DNA from: Mycobacterium sp. URHD0025
GTDB lineage: Bacteria > Actinomycetota > Actinomycetes > Mycobacteriales > Mycobacteriaceae
DNA length: 64,000 nt
Assembly: GCF_000426065.1 (NCBI RefSeq)
Contig: NZ_AUEQ01000017.1
Location: 62,001 to 126,000, forward strand
Reading direction: 5' to 3'
The notes under the pieces are model-generated. The model was not told the DNA's origin, did no database searches, and was given only the letters and a program-made list of their open reading frames with translations. The position numbers and the translations under genes are program-made. This document shows, in pieces, positions 51,487 to 60,442 of this stretch; within the stretch, counting starts at the first letter, position 1, and each line of letters opens with the position of its first letter.

Positions 51487-52884
51487 TCACTGCTCCAGCG
51501 CCATCTGGTAGCGGCTCTCTTCACGCGGATTGATCAACGTGATCGGCAGCTGCCGGTGGCGCGGTGTGTCAATAAAGTTGGGCCGCATGATGACTCGGCC
51601 GACGCCCTGATGTGGTCCCAGATACGTCGTGGCGTTGGGCCATGCCACGCGCGGTACGCGCCCGACCCGGCCGTTGATCATCGTGGCGAACTCGCGGAAC
51701 TGCGGCCCGAGGGTCACCACCGCTCCGGACGCGGCGGAGCGGATGACGAACTGAGTGAAGAGTCGGGAGTCGCCGAGGTTGATGCTGACGTCGACGTTGT
51801 CGAACGGCATATACACCGGGTAGCGGTCCGACGTCTCACCGACGAGCACCCCGGCCGAACCGATCGGCAGATCGTAGTGCTTGTCCGTCACCGGGCTGAT
51901 GCCCTGCAGTGCGGCACGTTGCCCGCCGTACAAGCAGGAAAATCCGCGCGGCGTTGTGGGGTTCGACAGTGTGGTGAGCAGCACCGTGGTGGTCGGAGCC
52001 GCACCCGGGCTCAAACGGACCCGGGTCGTGGTGTGGTCGGCGCGTGCCGACCACCAGACATCCGGGCCGCCGGGGGCGTTGTAGGCCGCGGTAAAAGTGC
52101 TGCGGCCCTTGATGACAGACCAGGTCTCTTTCTCGAAGCTGATCTCGGTCGCTTTGTCGTAATCGTCGAAGCTGCGGCAGCAGCGCGCGTCAATCCCGTT
52201 GCTGGCCAACTGATCGGCAATACGGGTCGTCGAGGCCACCAGATATCGGGCGAGCCCGGACACCCCGCTGTCACGGCGTTGCGCCGAGCGTTGGGTCTTA
52301 TCCGGATCGGCGCGCATCACAATCCAGGTTCGTCGGTTCGCCGGCGCGGGGTACGGGCCGACCACCTGCTCGTAGAGGGCTACGAGGCTGGCCGGTGCGG
52401 TCTTGCCGACCCGGTAACCGGCCGACACGACGTCCGCCTCCAGGTCAGGGCAATGCGCCTGGATCAGCTTCTCCACGAGCTTGGTGCTGACGGTGTCGTC
52501 GGTGACGGCATCGCCATTGACGATCACCGTCGGAGTGAAAGGCCTTGGTACCAGCTCGATCACCGAGATCAGATGATCGCCCTGCCAGCGTACGGCGACG
52601 TGATCGCCGGGCATCACGGTGGCTCCGACCGCGGGCTCCGACGGCGCATCGGGGGTGCTGCGGTGGCGCCTCCGCCACGAGAACACCGCTCTGACCCAGC
52701 CGGTGAGCCGATATCCACGGATCGTCAGAACCGAAAAAATCGCGATCAATACCGACAGCGTGATACCGAGCCACAGCAGATTGAAGTGCATGCACACGGC
52801 GATGCACGCCGGGATCAGCGTTGCTGCCCAGATGGCGTGTCCCGTCGTGAATCGAAACCCAAAGTGCCGCTTCAAAAAACTCAT
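51487..52884 (-). CDS. eccE1: ESX-1 core membrane protein EccE1
   Basis: A 465-residue protein from ATG 52884, overlapping the mycP1 stop (ATGA); a longer frame to 53061 lies inside mycP1. Two membrane helices near the N-terminus (about 15-33 and 37-56) precede a cytoplasmic domain with phrases such as DHVAVRWQGDHLISVIELVPRPFTPTV and TWIVMRADPDKTQRSAQRRDSG. Length equals Rv3882c (462). It is a peripheral subunit of the core complex. espB follows after 49 nt on the same strand. Confidence 0.93.
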   Translation of the reverse strand: MSFLKRHFGFRFTTGHAIWAATLIPACIAVCMHFNLLWLGITLSVLIAIFSVLTIRGYRLTGWVRAVFSWRRRHRSTPDAPSEPAVGATVMPGDHVAVRWQGDHLISVIELVPRPFTPTVIVNGDAVTDDTVSTKLVEKLIQAHCPDLEADVVSAGYRVGKTAPASLVALYEQVVGPYPAPANRRTWIVMRADPDKTQRSAQRRDSGVSGLARYLVASTTRIADQLASNGIDARCCRSFDDYDKATEISFEKETWSVIKGRSTFTAAYNAPGGPDVWWSARADHTTTRVRLSPGAAPTTTVLLTTLSNPTTPRGFSCLYGGQRAALQGISPVTDKHYDLPIGSAGVLVGETSDRYPVYMPFDNVDVSINLGDSRLFTQFVIRSAASGAVVTLGPQFREFATMINGRVGRVPRVAWPNATTYLGPHQGVGRVIMRPNFIDTPRHRQLPITLINPREESRYQMALEQ

Positions 52885-54230
52885 GGGCGGCGCCGCAACG
52901 CGCGTCGGGTCATCGCTGCGATGCCGAGGATCAGCACGAGCGCGGCCCCGGCGACCACCACACCGGTGATCGGGCCACGGTCTGGCGGCGGGATGTACAC
53001 CGGTGGGGGCACTTCCTTGACCCGGAAGGGTGCCTTCGCCGGTCCCTCGGGGATCTCCCATGTCAGTGCAGCCACCGGATCGACCACACCGGCGCCGACG
53101 TAGTTGTCGACGCCGCCGCCGGGATGCCGTGCAGTGGCGGTGATTCGATTGATCACCTGCGCAGGGGTCAGGTCCGGGAACCGCTGCTTGACCAGAGCGG
53201 CCAGGCCGGAAACGAAGGCGGCAGAGAAAGACGTGCCATTGAGCGGCACCGGGCCGTCCTCACCGGGGGTGGCGTTGATGGGCTGACCCTCGTAGCCGAG
53301 TGCGACGAGATTTTCGCCCGGAGCGGCCGCGCCCAACCACGGGCCCGACATCGAGAAGTTGCTCGGCTGGCCGTTCTGGCCGATGCTGCCGACGGTGAGC
53401 ACCAGTGGGTCGTACCAAGCCGGGCTCACAATCGTCTGCACGCCCTTCCAGCCGCGCGCATCGGCCGGAAGGGACGCATCCGGCGGCGGGTTCTGGTTGC
53501 AGTCCTGACCGGTGTTGCCGGCGGCCACGATGATCACCGCGCCCTTGACGTTGACGGCGTAGTTGATGGCCGCGCCCAAGCTGGACTCGTCAATACGGCG
53601 GGTCACCTTGTAGCAGGCAGCCTCGCTGATGTTGATCACCTGCGCGCCCAGATTGGCCGCATGCACCACCGAGCGGGCCAAGCTACGGATCGAACCTGCG
53701 GTCTGGGTGGTGTTCGGGTCGTTTGGATCCTGGCGTGAACCCTTGGGTTGGAACGCAACTGACGTCTGACGCAGCGAAACCAGTCGCGCATCGGGGGCCA
53801 CGCCGACGAAACCGTCCGTCGGGGACGGGCGGCCGGCGATGATCGATGCGGTCAGCGTCCCATGGGCGTCACAATCGGACATCCCGTTGCCACCGGCGTC
53901 GACGAAGTCACCGCCCGGCTCGGCCGGCACCCTGGGAGAACCGTTGACCCCGGTGTCGATTACCGCGACAGTTACGCCAGCGCCAGTTGCGAACTTCTGG
54001 GCCTCGGCCAGCTTCAGGTAGTCGGCCGCCCACGGCTTGTCTGCGAAGTTCGAATTCGGCATGACCGTCGGAGCGGCGCAGATCTTGCGCTGCTCCATCG
54101 GCTGGTCGGGACCCGTTTCATCAGGTGGGACGGCTGCGGCGTCGATTGCCGGCGGGTCGATCGCGTACGCCGGCGGCGCACTGAACAATGCCAACAAAAC
54201 TGCCAGCAGCATTACGGCTAAGCGCTGCAC
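52881..54230 (-). CDS. mycP1: ESX-1 mycosin protease MycP1
   Basis: A 449-residue subtilisin-like protease. It has a signal peptide (about 1-23), catalytic triad Asp92 (VIDTGV), His123 (DAHGT) and Ser334 (NGTSFS), and a C-terminal membrane helix (about 420-440) with a basic RRALRRRP end. Two cysteines near the N-terminus and loop (Cys51, Cys120) fit the family disulfide. It is anchored on the periplasmic face, is needed for secretion, and processes EspB. The start is GTG 54230; ATG at 54212 is an alternative. It is the first gene of the minus-strand run mycP1-eccE1-espB-espL. Confidence 0.95.
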   Translation of the reverse strand: MQRLAVMLLAVLLALFSAPPAYAIDPPAIDAAAVPPDETGPDQPMEQRKICAAPTVMPNSNFADKPWAADYLKLAEAQKFATGAGVTVAVIDTGVNGSPRVPAEPGGDFVDAGGNGMSDCDAHGTLTASIIAGRPSPTDGFVGVAPDARLVSLRQTSVAFQPKGSRQDPNDPNTTQTAGSIRSLARSVVHAANLGAQVINISEAACYKVTRRIDESSLGAAINYAVNVKGAVIIVAAGNTGQDCNQNPPPDASLPADARGWKGVQTIVSPAWYDPLVLTVGSIGQNGQPSNFSMSGPWLGAAAPGENLVALGYEGQPINATPGEDGPVPLNGTSFSAAFVSGLAALVKQRFPDLTPAQVINRITATARHPGGGVDNYVGAGVVDPVAALTWEIPEGPAKAPFRVKEVPPPVYIPPPDRGPITGVVVAGAALVLILGIAAMTRRALRRRP

Positions 54231-54555
54231 GCCTCACACTCCCCCAATGACATCGGACGCGTTTGCAGTGTGCTGACGCACTTCTGGCAAACAACATCCG
54301 GCCTGCTCGACAATGCATCTTCTCACTTCAAGCCGTCCGGCTATTCGCACGCAGGCAATCATAAGGGTGCCCAGGTGAGGCCGATAACGCTTTGTGCCCG
54401 CAGTAAGTGTTGCAACCCGCAAACCGAGCGTGGCGCGGGGTTCATCTACCGACGAATGCGGCATCCCGAACGGCAGCTAATGCGGGATAGCGTCGCCGAG
54501 CACGGCCCGCGCCAGTGAATCAGTCGGCGGGGATGGGTTCGAGAGGCGACACCCC
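54231..54555. promoter_or_regulatory. Gap between mycP1 and the fructose PTS genes
   Basis: A 325-bp gap, both neighbours on the minus strand. It must hold the mycP1 promoter and the end of the HPr message. A weak 6-bp stem ATCCCG (54463-54468) with CGGGAT (54483-54488) may terminate the PTS operon. I see no gene or other clear signal. Confidence 0.3.
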
Positions 54556-54813
54556 TTACGCGTCCAAATCCTGCTCCACAAGCCCCGCCACAGTGGCCAA
54601 CGCATCGGCGTCGTCGGATTCCACAGTCACCTGAGCGCCATTGCCGGCGCCGAGCGTCATGATCATCAGGGCCGAACCTGCGTCGACGGGCTCGCCGCCA
54701 TCCATGGACAGGGTGACCGGTACTCCGGCGTTGACCACGGCCTCGGCGATGATCGCAGCAGGGCGGGCATGCAGGCCGATGGCCGAACCGACGGTGACAG
54801 TCTTGCTGGGCAT
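54556..54813 (-). CDS. ptsH: PTS phosphocarrier protein HPr
   Basis: An 85-residue protein with the active-site signature GLHARPA (His15), which is phosphorylated by enzyme I and passes phosphate to FruA. The AGSALMIMTLGAG segment aligns with the regulatory Ser46 region of low-GC HPr. AAAGGAG precedes ATG 54813. It lies 21 nt after fruA at the end of the fructose operon. A free-standing HPr, not fused into the fructose EIIA as in FruB, is the usual actinobacterial form. Confidence 0.93.
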   Translation of the reverse strand: MPSKTVTVGSAIGLHARPAAIIAEAVVNAGVPVTLSMDGGEPVDAGSALMIMTLGAGNGAQVTVESDDADALATVAGLVEQDLDA

Positions 54814-54834
54814 GTTTTCTCCTTTGGGTTGTGA

Positions 54835-56859
54835 CTAGGTGGTGGCCAGCGCCGGTGCTTCCGGCGTGGTGACGGTGGGTTTGGCGAATTGTTTGGCCGT
54901 GATGACGGCCAGGGCGGCGACGACGGTACCCAGAACCAGCGCGACCAGGAACCACAGCAGGTTGCCGATCGCGAAGAACACGAAGATGCCGCCATGCGGT
55001 GCCTTGAGCGTGACATCGAAGGCCATGATCAGGCCACCGGTGACGGCGCCGCCGAGCATCATCGACGGAATCACCCGCAGCGGATCCGCAGCGGCGAACG
55101 GGATGGCGCCTTCGGAGATGAATGACGCTCCGAGAAGCCATGCGGCGCGCCCATTTTCACGTTCAGGCTCGGTGAACAGTCCCGGCCGCAGCGTGGACGC
55201 CAGCGCCATGGCCAGTGGCGGCACCATGCCGGCCGCCATCACCGCGGCCATGATGCGGAGGGTGGCGGGGTCGGCGACGTTGAGGCCGGCGGTAGCGAAT
55301 GCGTAGGCCGCCTTGTTGACCGGGCCGCCGAGGTCGAAGCACATCATCAACCCGAGAATGACACCGAGGATGACGACGGAGGTTCCGGTCATGCCGGCGA
55401 GCCAGTTGGTCAGTCCGGTGGTCAGCGCAGCCAGGGGCCGGCCGAGCAGCAGGAACATCAGCAGGCCGACGATGAGTGATGCCCCGAGGGGGATCACCAC
55501 GACGGGCATCAGACCCCGGAACCACTGCGGCACTTTGAAGGAGCTGATCCAATGTGCGGCGAACCCGGCGATCAGACCGCCGACGATGCCGCCGATGAAT
55601 CCACCGCCGACGAATACGGCTACCGCGCCTGCGGTGAAACCCGGTGCGATACCGGGCCGGTCGGCGATCGCGAACGAGATGTATCCGGCCAGGGCTGGTA
55701 CCAGGAACATGAAGGCCAGCCCGCCGAGCGTGAACAGTACGGCTCCGAGATACTGCCCAAGGCCACCGGGCGGCAGGTCGGCGAGCGTGTTGGTGACGGC
55801 GATGTGGTGGCCCAGCGAGTTCATTCCGTAGGCCAGCGGACTCGGTTGGCCCTCAACGGGATTGCCGATGTCATAGCCGGCGAACAGGAAGCCCAGCGCG
55901 ATCAGCAGACCACCTGCCGCGACGAATGGGATCATGTAGCTCACGCCCGTGAGCAGGATCTGCCTGATGCGTGTTCCCCAGCCCACGTCGCCCGACGCGG
56001 CGGGAGCAGCTTCGCCAACAGAGCCTGCCACCCGCGGAGCATTGGGATCTTTTGCGGCGCTGACGGCTTCGGAGACCATGACAGCGGGTTCGTTGATGGC
56101 GCGTTTGACGCCGGAGGCGACGACGGGCTTGCCGGCGAAGCGTTGCTTGTCCTTGACACCGACATCGGTGGCGAAGATGACGGCATCTGCCGCCGCAATC
56201 GTGGACGCGGACAGCGGTGTGCTGCCCGACGAGCCCTGGGTCTCGACGGTCAATTCAACGCCGGCTTCGTCGGCGGCCTGTTTCAGCGCGTCGGCCGCCA
56301 TGTAGGTGTGGGCAATGCCGGTGGGGCAGGCGGTGACCGCGACGATCGACACCGCCTCGACAGGTTCAGGAGCCACAGCCACAGCAGGAGCAGCAGAAGC
56401 AGGCGCCGGGTTCACGACACCGTCGACGAGCGTCACCACTTCATCGACACTGCCGGCGTCGCGCAGGGACGCGACGAAGTCTTTGCGGACCAGTGCCCGG
56501 GCCAGGCTCGAGAGCAGCTTCATGTGCTCGGCCCCGCCGGATTCGGGCGCGGCGATCAAGAACACCAGATCGGCCGGGCCGTCCGGGGCACCGAAGTCGA
56601 CCTTGGGGGACAGCCGCGCGAAGCCGATCGTCGGGGTGTCGACGTACGGCGAGCGGCAGTGTGGAATCGCGATCCCGCCGGGCAGCCCGGTGGCGGACTG
56701 CCCCTCGCGGGCCATCGCGGCGCCCACCAACCCATCGGTATCGCTGGTGCGGCCTGCCGCGCCCAAAGCACCCACCAGGCAGGCGATGACGGACTCCTTG
56801 TCACCGCCCGCGTCGATGTCGAGCAGGACGAGATCGGGAGTGATGATCGGCTGAGTCAT
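54835..56859 (-). CDS. fruA: Fructose-specific PTS permease EIIABC (FruA)
   Basis: A 674-residue permease in the order EIIA-EIIB-EIIC. EIIA (about 1-150) has the phospho-His in GGIAIPHCRSPY (His67). EIIB (about 170-265) has the phospho-Cys in VTACPTGIAHTYMAA (Cys178). EIIC (about 300-660) has about eight to ten membrane helices and the GGFIGGIVGGLIAGF segment. It imports fructose as fructose 1-phosphate. The start overlaps the fruK stop by four bases, so translation is coupled. Confidence 0.94.
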   Translation of the reverse strand: MTQPIITPDLVLLDIDAGGDKESVIACLVGALGAAGRTSDTDGLVGAAMAREGQSATGLPGGIAIPHCRSPYVDTPTIGFARLSPKVDFGAPDGPADLVFLIAAPESGGAEHMKLLSSLARALVRKDFVASLRDAGSVDEVVTLVDGVVNPAPASAAPAVAVAPEPVEAVSIVAVTACPTGIAHTYMAADALKQAADEAGVELTVETQGSSGSTPLSASTIAAADAVIFATDVGVKDKQRFAGKPVVASGVKRAINEPAVMVSEAVSAAKDPNAPRVAGSVGEAAPAASGDVGWGTRIRQILLTGVSYMIPFVAAGGLLIALGFLFAGYDIGNPVEGQPSPLAYGMNSLGHHIAVTNTLADLPPGGLGQYLGAVLFTLGGLAFMFLVPALAGYISFAIADRPGIAPGFTAGAVAVFVGGGFIGGIVGGLIAGFAAHWISSFKVPQWFRGLMPVVVIPLGASLIVGLLMFLLLGRPLAALTTGLTNWLAGMTGTSVVILGVILGLMMCFDLGGPVNKAAYAFATAGLNVADPATLRIMAAVMAAGMVPPLAMALASTLRPGLFTEPERENGRAAWLLGASFISEGAIPFAAADPLRVIPSMMLGGAVTGGLIMAFDVTLKAPHGGIFVFFAIGNLLWFLVALVLGTVVAALAVITAKQFAKPTVTTPEAPALATT

Positions 56860-57824
56860 AGCGACACCTTCATGGGGTGGGTACGGACGGCATCGAGGTC
56901 GAGTTGGGCGGGGCCGGGCAGGGCCGATCCGGGGAGCGCCGCGGCGGCGCTCCCGTATGCGACGGCCATCTGCAGACGTTGCGGGGCTTCGGAATCGGTG
57001 ACGGCGGCGCGCAGGTAGCCGGCCAATGAGGCGTCGCCCGCGCCCACGGTGCTGCGCGGAACAATGGGTGGCGGTGTGGCGAGCCAGGCGCCTGTGCCGT
57101 CGACCAGCACGGCGCCGGCAGCGCCGAGCGTCGCCAGCACGGAGCCGACACCACGGGCGACAAGATCACGCGCGGCCGCGACCACCGGTGACATATCGCC
57201 TTGGGCAGCAGCATCTTCCAGATCGGCAGCTCGAGCTCCGGCCAGATCGGCCAGCTCCTCGGCGTTGGGCTTGATGAGGTCTGGCGCGGCCACGTCGAAC
57301 GCACCGGCTAGCGCGGCCAATGGCGCCTCGGAGCTGTCGACGGCCACCCGGCAGTTGAGCGGTGCCAGCAACGACACCATGTGCGCGTACCAGTCGACGG
57401 GAATTCCCGGTGGCAGCGACCCGGACAACACCACCCAGGTGGCGTTCTGCGCCTTGGTCAGCACGCAGCGGGTGAGCGCCTCCAGTGCATGGGCGTCCAC
57501 CACCGCCCCGCGTTCGTTGAGTTTGGTTGTCGTGCCGTCGGATTCGGTGATGGCCAGGTTGGTGCGGACGGGCTCCGCAATGGGAACGCCGATGAACGGC
57601 ACACCGAGTGTCCGCAGGGCACCGAGCAGAGGGTCGTCGTCGGCAGCAGGCAGCACCGCCTCGGCGGCGACACCGGCCAGGGTCAAAGCACGGGCCACGT
57701 TGATGCCCTTGCCGCCGGGTTCGATGGTGACGGAATCGACGCGCTGCACCGCTCCGCGCATCAACGGTGATCCCAGGGTGACGGTGCGGTCCAGGCTGGG
57801 GTTCGGGGTGACGGTGATGATCAC
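56856..57824 (-). CDS. fruK: 1-Phosphofructokinase FruK
   Basis: A 322-residue PfkB-family sugar kinase. The N-terminus ITVTPNPSLDRTV, the GGKGINVARAL substrate motif, IKPNAEEL and the catalytic TVGAGDASLAGYL are all present. It makes fructose 1,6-bisphosphate from FruA's product and so feeds glycolysis. The GTG start overlaps the regulator's stop (GTGA) and its own stop overlaps fruA. Confidence 0.94.
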   Translation of the reverse strand: MIITVTPNPSLDRTVTLGSPLMRGAVQRVDSVTIEPGGKGINVARALTLAGVAAEAVLPAADDDPLLGALRTLGVPFIGVPIAEPVRTNLAITESDGTTTKLNERGAVVDAHALEALTRCVLTKAQNATWVVLSGSLPPGIPVDWYAHMVSLLAPLNCRVAVDSSEAPLAALAGAFDVAAPDLIKPNAEELADLAGARAADLEDAAAQGDMSPVVAAARDLVARGVGSVLATLGAAGAVLVDGTGAWLATPPPIVPRSTVGAGDASLAGYLRAAVTDSEAPQRLQMAVAYGSAAAALPGSALPGPAQLDLDAVRTHPMKVSL

Positions 57825-58588
57825 GCGATCACCACCTCGACGCCGCGCTCGGTGAGCAGGGCGCGGTCGGCGTGGGAGATCTCGTTGTCGGTGATCAGGG
57901 TGTCGACGCTGTCGATGGGGGCGAAGCTGACGAAGTCCTCTTGGCCGACCTTCGATGAGTCTGCGACCACCACAACGTAGTTCGCGGCTTGCACCATCGC
58001 TCTCTTGACGGCTGCTTCGTCGGTGTCCGGGGTCGACAAACCGTGCCGCACGCTGATCGCGTTGGTACCGATGAAAGCGATGTCGACCCGCAGGGTTTCG
58101 AGCACGCGCAGCACCTGCTCGCCGACGGCGGCCTGGGTGAGGCCGCGGACCCGGCCGCCGAGCAGCTGCAGGGTGGCGCTAGGCATCGGGGCGATGAGGC
58201 CGGCGATCGGCACGGAGTTGGTCACCACGATGAGGTCACGATCCGTCGGCAAGTGCGAGGCGACGCGGGCTGTGGTGGTCCCGGCATCGAGGAGCACGCT
58301 GGCACCACTGAGGGGAAAGAAGTCGACGGCGGCCGCGGCGATGGCGTCTTTCTGCGCGGCGCGGGTGGTGTCACGTTCGCCGACTCCGGCTTCTACGAGA
58401 TGCAGTGTTCGGGCTGGTACCGCCCCGCCGTGGACGCGGCGTACGACACCGGCTTTGTCGAGGACCGCCAGATCGCGGCGGACGGTCTCGGTGGTGACGT
58501 CGTATGTCTGCGCCAGTTCGGCGACTGAGGCGCGGCCCCTGCTCATGACCAGCGCGGCGATGGCCTGCTGGCGCTCCTCGGCGTACAT
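57821..58588 (-). CDS. fruR: DeoR-family regulator of the fructose operon
   Basis: A 255-residue DeoR-type regulator: N-terminal winged HTH (ASVAELAQTYDVTTETVRRDLAVLDKAGVVRRVHGGAV) and a C-terminal sugar-phosphate-sensing ISOCOT domain with DAGTTTARVASHL and VADSSKVGQEDFV. Likely inducer is fructose 1-phosphate or a relative (inference from the operon). It is first in the minus-strand operon. GGAGG precedes the ATG at 58588. It is divergent from ptsI, and a palindrome over the ptsI -35 is a natural site for it. Confidence 0.92.
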   Translation of the reverse strand: MYAEERQQAIAALVMSRGRASVAELAQTYDVTTETVRRDLAVLDKAGVVRRVHGGAVPARTLHLVEAGVGERDTTRAAQKDAIAAAAVDFFPLSGASVLLDAGTTTARVASHLPTDRDLIVVTNSVPIAGLIAPMPSATLQLLGGRVRGLTQAAVGEQVLRVLETLRVDIAFIGTNAISVRHGLSTPDTDEAAVKRAMVQAANYVVVVADSSKVGQEDFVSFAPIDSVDTLITDNEISHADRALLTERGVEVVIA

Positions 58589-58654
58589 GAGCCTCCGTTT
58601 GTGTGGGTTAGAGCCCGTTAGAATGTTGATATATGTTGTTTTACGCTTGGCTGT

Positions 58655-58683
58655 GTTGACTTGTCAACGGTTTCTTGTAATCT
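58655..58683 (+). promoter_or_regulatory. ptsI promoter with operator palindrome, leaderless start
   Basis: A perfect 14-bp palindrome GTTGACTTGTCAAC (58655-58668) contains the -35 TTGACT (58656-58661). After a 16-bp spacer comes the -10 TAATCT (58678-58683). The ATG of ptsI is at 58691, seven bases after it, so the message is probably leaderless. The palindrome is a candidate FruR operator. Confidence 0.65.
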
Positions 58684-58690
58684 GTCTCAC

Positions 58691-60373
58691 ATGGGCACTA
58701 CATCGTCGGTCACGTCACCCACGGTCCTACGTGGGGTTCCGGTGGTACCAGGTGTGCAGTACGCACCAGTGATCCGGGCTACTCGGCTTCCTCAGATCCC
58801 GCCGCCCAGCGGCGACATCGCTGAGGCGGACCGGCCGGCAGAGGCAGGGCGTTTCGCGGCGGCGGCGACGGCGGTCGCCGACCGGCTCCGGGCCCGGGCC
58901 GCGCATGCGACGGGCGCCGCCTCGGAGGTGCTCGCCGCGACCGCGACACTGGCCCAGGACCGGGCCTGGCTGGGCGCCGCTGACAAACGGATCGCCGCAG
59001 GGGCGCCCGCAGTACGCGCCGTGACCGAAGCCGTCGACCAGTTCGTGGACTTGTTCACACAGATCGGCGGACTGATGGCAGAGCGCGTCACCGATCTGCG
59101 CGATATCCGTGACCGGGTGATCGCCGAACTGTCCGGACTGCCGGAGCCCGGTGTGCCGCTACCGGATATCCCGTCGATCCTCTGTGCCGAGGATCTGGCG
59201 CCCGCCGACACCGCGGGCCTGGACCCTCAGCTCGTGGTCGGTCTGGTCACCACCCTGGGCGGTCCGACCAGCCATACCGCGATCATCGCCCGCCAGCTCG
59301 GGATTCCGTGCGTGGTGGCCGTCAGCGGGCTCGATGCCATCGCTCCCGGCGCGATGGTCCTGCTCGACGGGACGGCGGGCACCCTGACCGCTGACCCCGA
59401 CCCGTCGCAGGCCGCTGCCGCGGTGGCGGCGGCTCAACGCGATGCCCTGGCGGCCAGGCAGTGGACCGGGCCGGGTGCGACGGCGGATGGCCACGCCGTC
59501 GCGATCCTGGCCAATGTGCAGGACGGCGCGGCCGCGAGGACCGCGCGGGAAACCCCGGCCGAAGGCATCGGGCTGTTCCGCACCGAGTTGTGCTTCCTCA
59601 ACCGGGACGCCGAGCCGACGGTCGACGAGCAGGCCGCGATCTACGGGGAGGTGCTCGAGGCGTTCGCCGGACAGAAAGTGGTGGTCCGCACCCTCGACGC
59701 TGGTTCGGACAAGCCGCTGAAGTTCGCCGGTCATCCCGAAGAGGCCAACCCGGCACTCGGCGTGCGGGGTATCCGGATCGCCACGGGCAATCCCGCCCTC
59801 CTGCAGCATCAGCTCGAAGCGATCGCCGCCGCGGCGAAGGCCACGGAAAGCCGGCCATGGGTGATGGCTCCGATGATCGCGACCGCGGCCGAGGCGAAAG
59901 CCTTTGCCGATCAAGCGCGTACCTATGGGCTGACAGCCGGCGTGATGATCGAGGTGCCCGCCGCGGCATTGTTGGCGGACAGGATTCTCGAGCACGTCGA
60001 CTTTCTCTCGATCGGCACCAACGACCTCGCGCAGTACACGATGGCGGCTGACCGGATGTCGGCCGACCTGGCCGCGCTGACCGATCCGTGGCAGCCCGCG
60101 GTGCTGGCTCTCGTGGCGTTGGCGGCCCGGGCCGGGGCGGCGGCGGGCAAGCCGGTCGGCGTGTGTGGTGAGGCCGCGGCCGATCCTCTGTTGGCCGCCG
60201 TGCTGGTAGGGCTGGGAGTGACGTCGTTGTCGATGGCGCCTGCGGCGATTTCCGCGGTGGGCGCGCGGATTGCGCAGGTGACGCTGCCGCAGTGCCGCGC
60301 TGCGGCCGAGGCGGTCCTGGCCACGGCTACCGCTGCCGACGCCCGGCAGGCGGCGCTGGCCGCCCTGGCCTGA
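58691..60373 (+). CDS. ptsI: PTS enzyme I (PtsI)
   Basis: A 560-residue phosphoenolpyruvate-protein phosphotransferase from ATG 58691, chosen by the promoter geometry; an upstream frame to 58661 has no support. The phospho-His is in GGPTSHTAIIAR (His195). The PEP-binding C-terminal domain has EGIGLFRTELCFL, AGSDKPLKF and the catalytic Cys in GVCGEAAAD. It transfers phosphate from PEP to HPr. The N-terminus is slightly longer than average. It is divergent from fruR-fruK-fruA-ptsH. Confidence 0.95.
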   Translation: MGTTSSVTSPTVLRGVPVVPGVQYAPVIRATRLPQIPPPSGDIAEADRPAEAGRFAAAATAVADRLRARAAHATGAASEVLAATATLAQDRAWLGAADKRIAAGAPAVRAVTEAVDQFVDLFTQIGGLMAERVTDLRDIRDRVIAELSGLPEPGVPLPDIPSILCAEDLAPADTAGLDPQLVVGLVTTLGGPTSHTAIIARQLGIPCVVAVSGLDAIAPGAMVLLDGTAGTLTADPDPSQAAAAVAAAQRDALAARQWTGPGATADGHAVAILANVQDGAAARTARETPAEGIGLFRTELCFLNRDAEPTVDEQAAIYGEVLEAFAGQKVVVRTLDAGSDKPLKFAGHPEEANPALGVRGIRIATGNPALLQHQLEAIAAAAKATESRPWVMAPMIATAAEAKAFADQARTYGLTAGVMIEVPAAALLADRILEHVDFLSIGTNDLAQYTMAADRMSADLAALTDPWQPAVLALVALAARAGAAAGKPVGVCGEAAADPLLAAVLVGLGVTSLSMAPAAISAVGARIAQVTLPQCRAAAEAVLATATAADARQAALAALA

Positions 60374-60375
60374 CG

Positions 60376-60403
60376 ACTGCGGGGAATATTCGGACCGCAG
60401 TCC
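60376..60403 (+). terminator. Hairpin after ptsI
   Basis: An 8-bp stem GACTGCGG (60376-60383) pairs with CCGCAGTC (60396-60403), loop 12 nt, starting three bases after the ptsI stop. No U-tract. Confidence 0.5.
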
Positions 60404-60442
60404 GGTTATAGCTGGCATCAAGCCACACATTGGAGGTAGCAG

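Noticed and set aside
55552..57018. Plus-strand open frame of 488 codons
   Set aside because: It is antisense to fruA and fruK and composed of Gly/Arg-rich shadow sequence.
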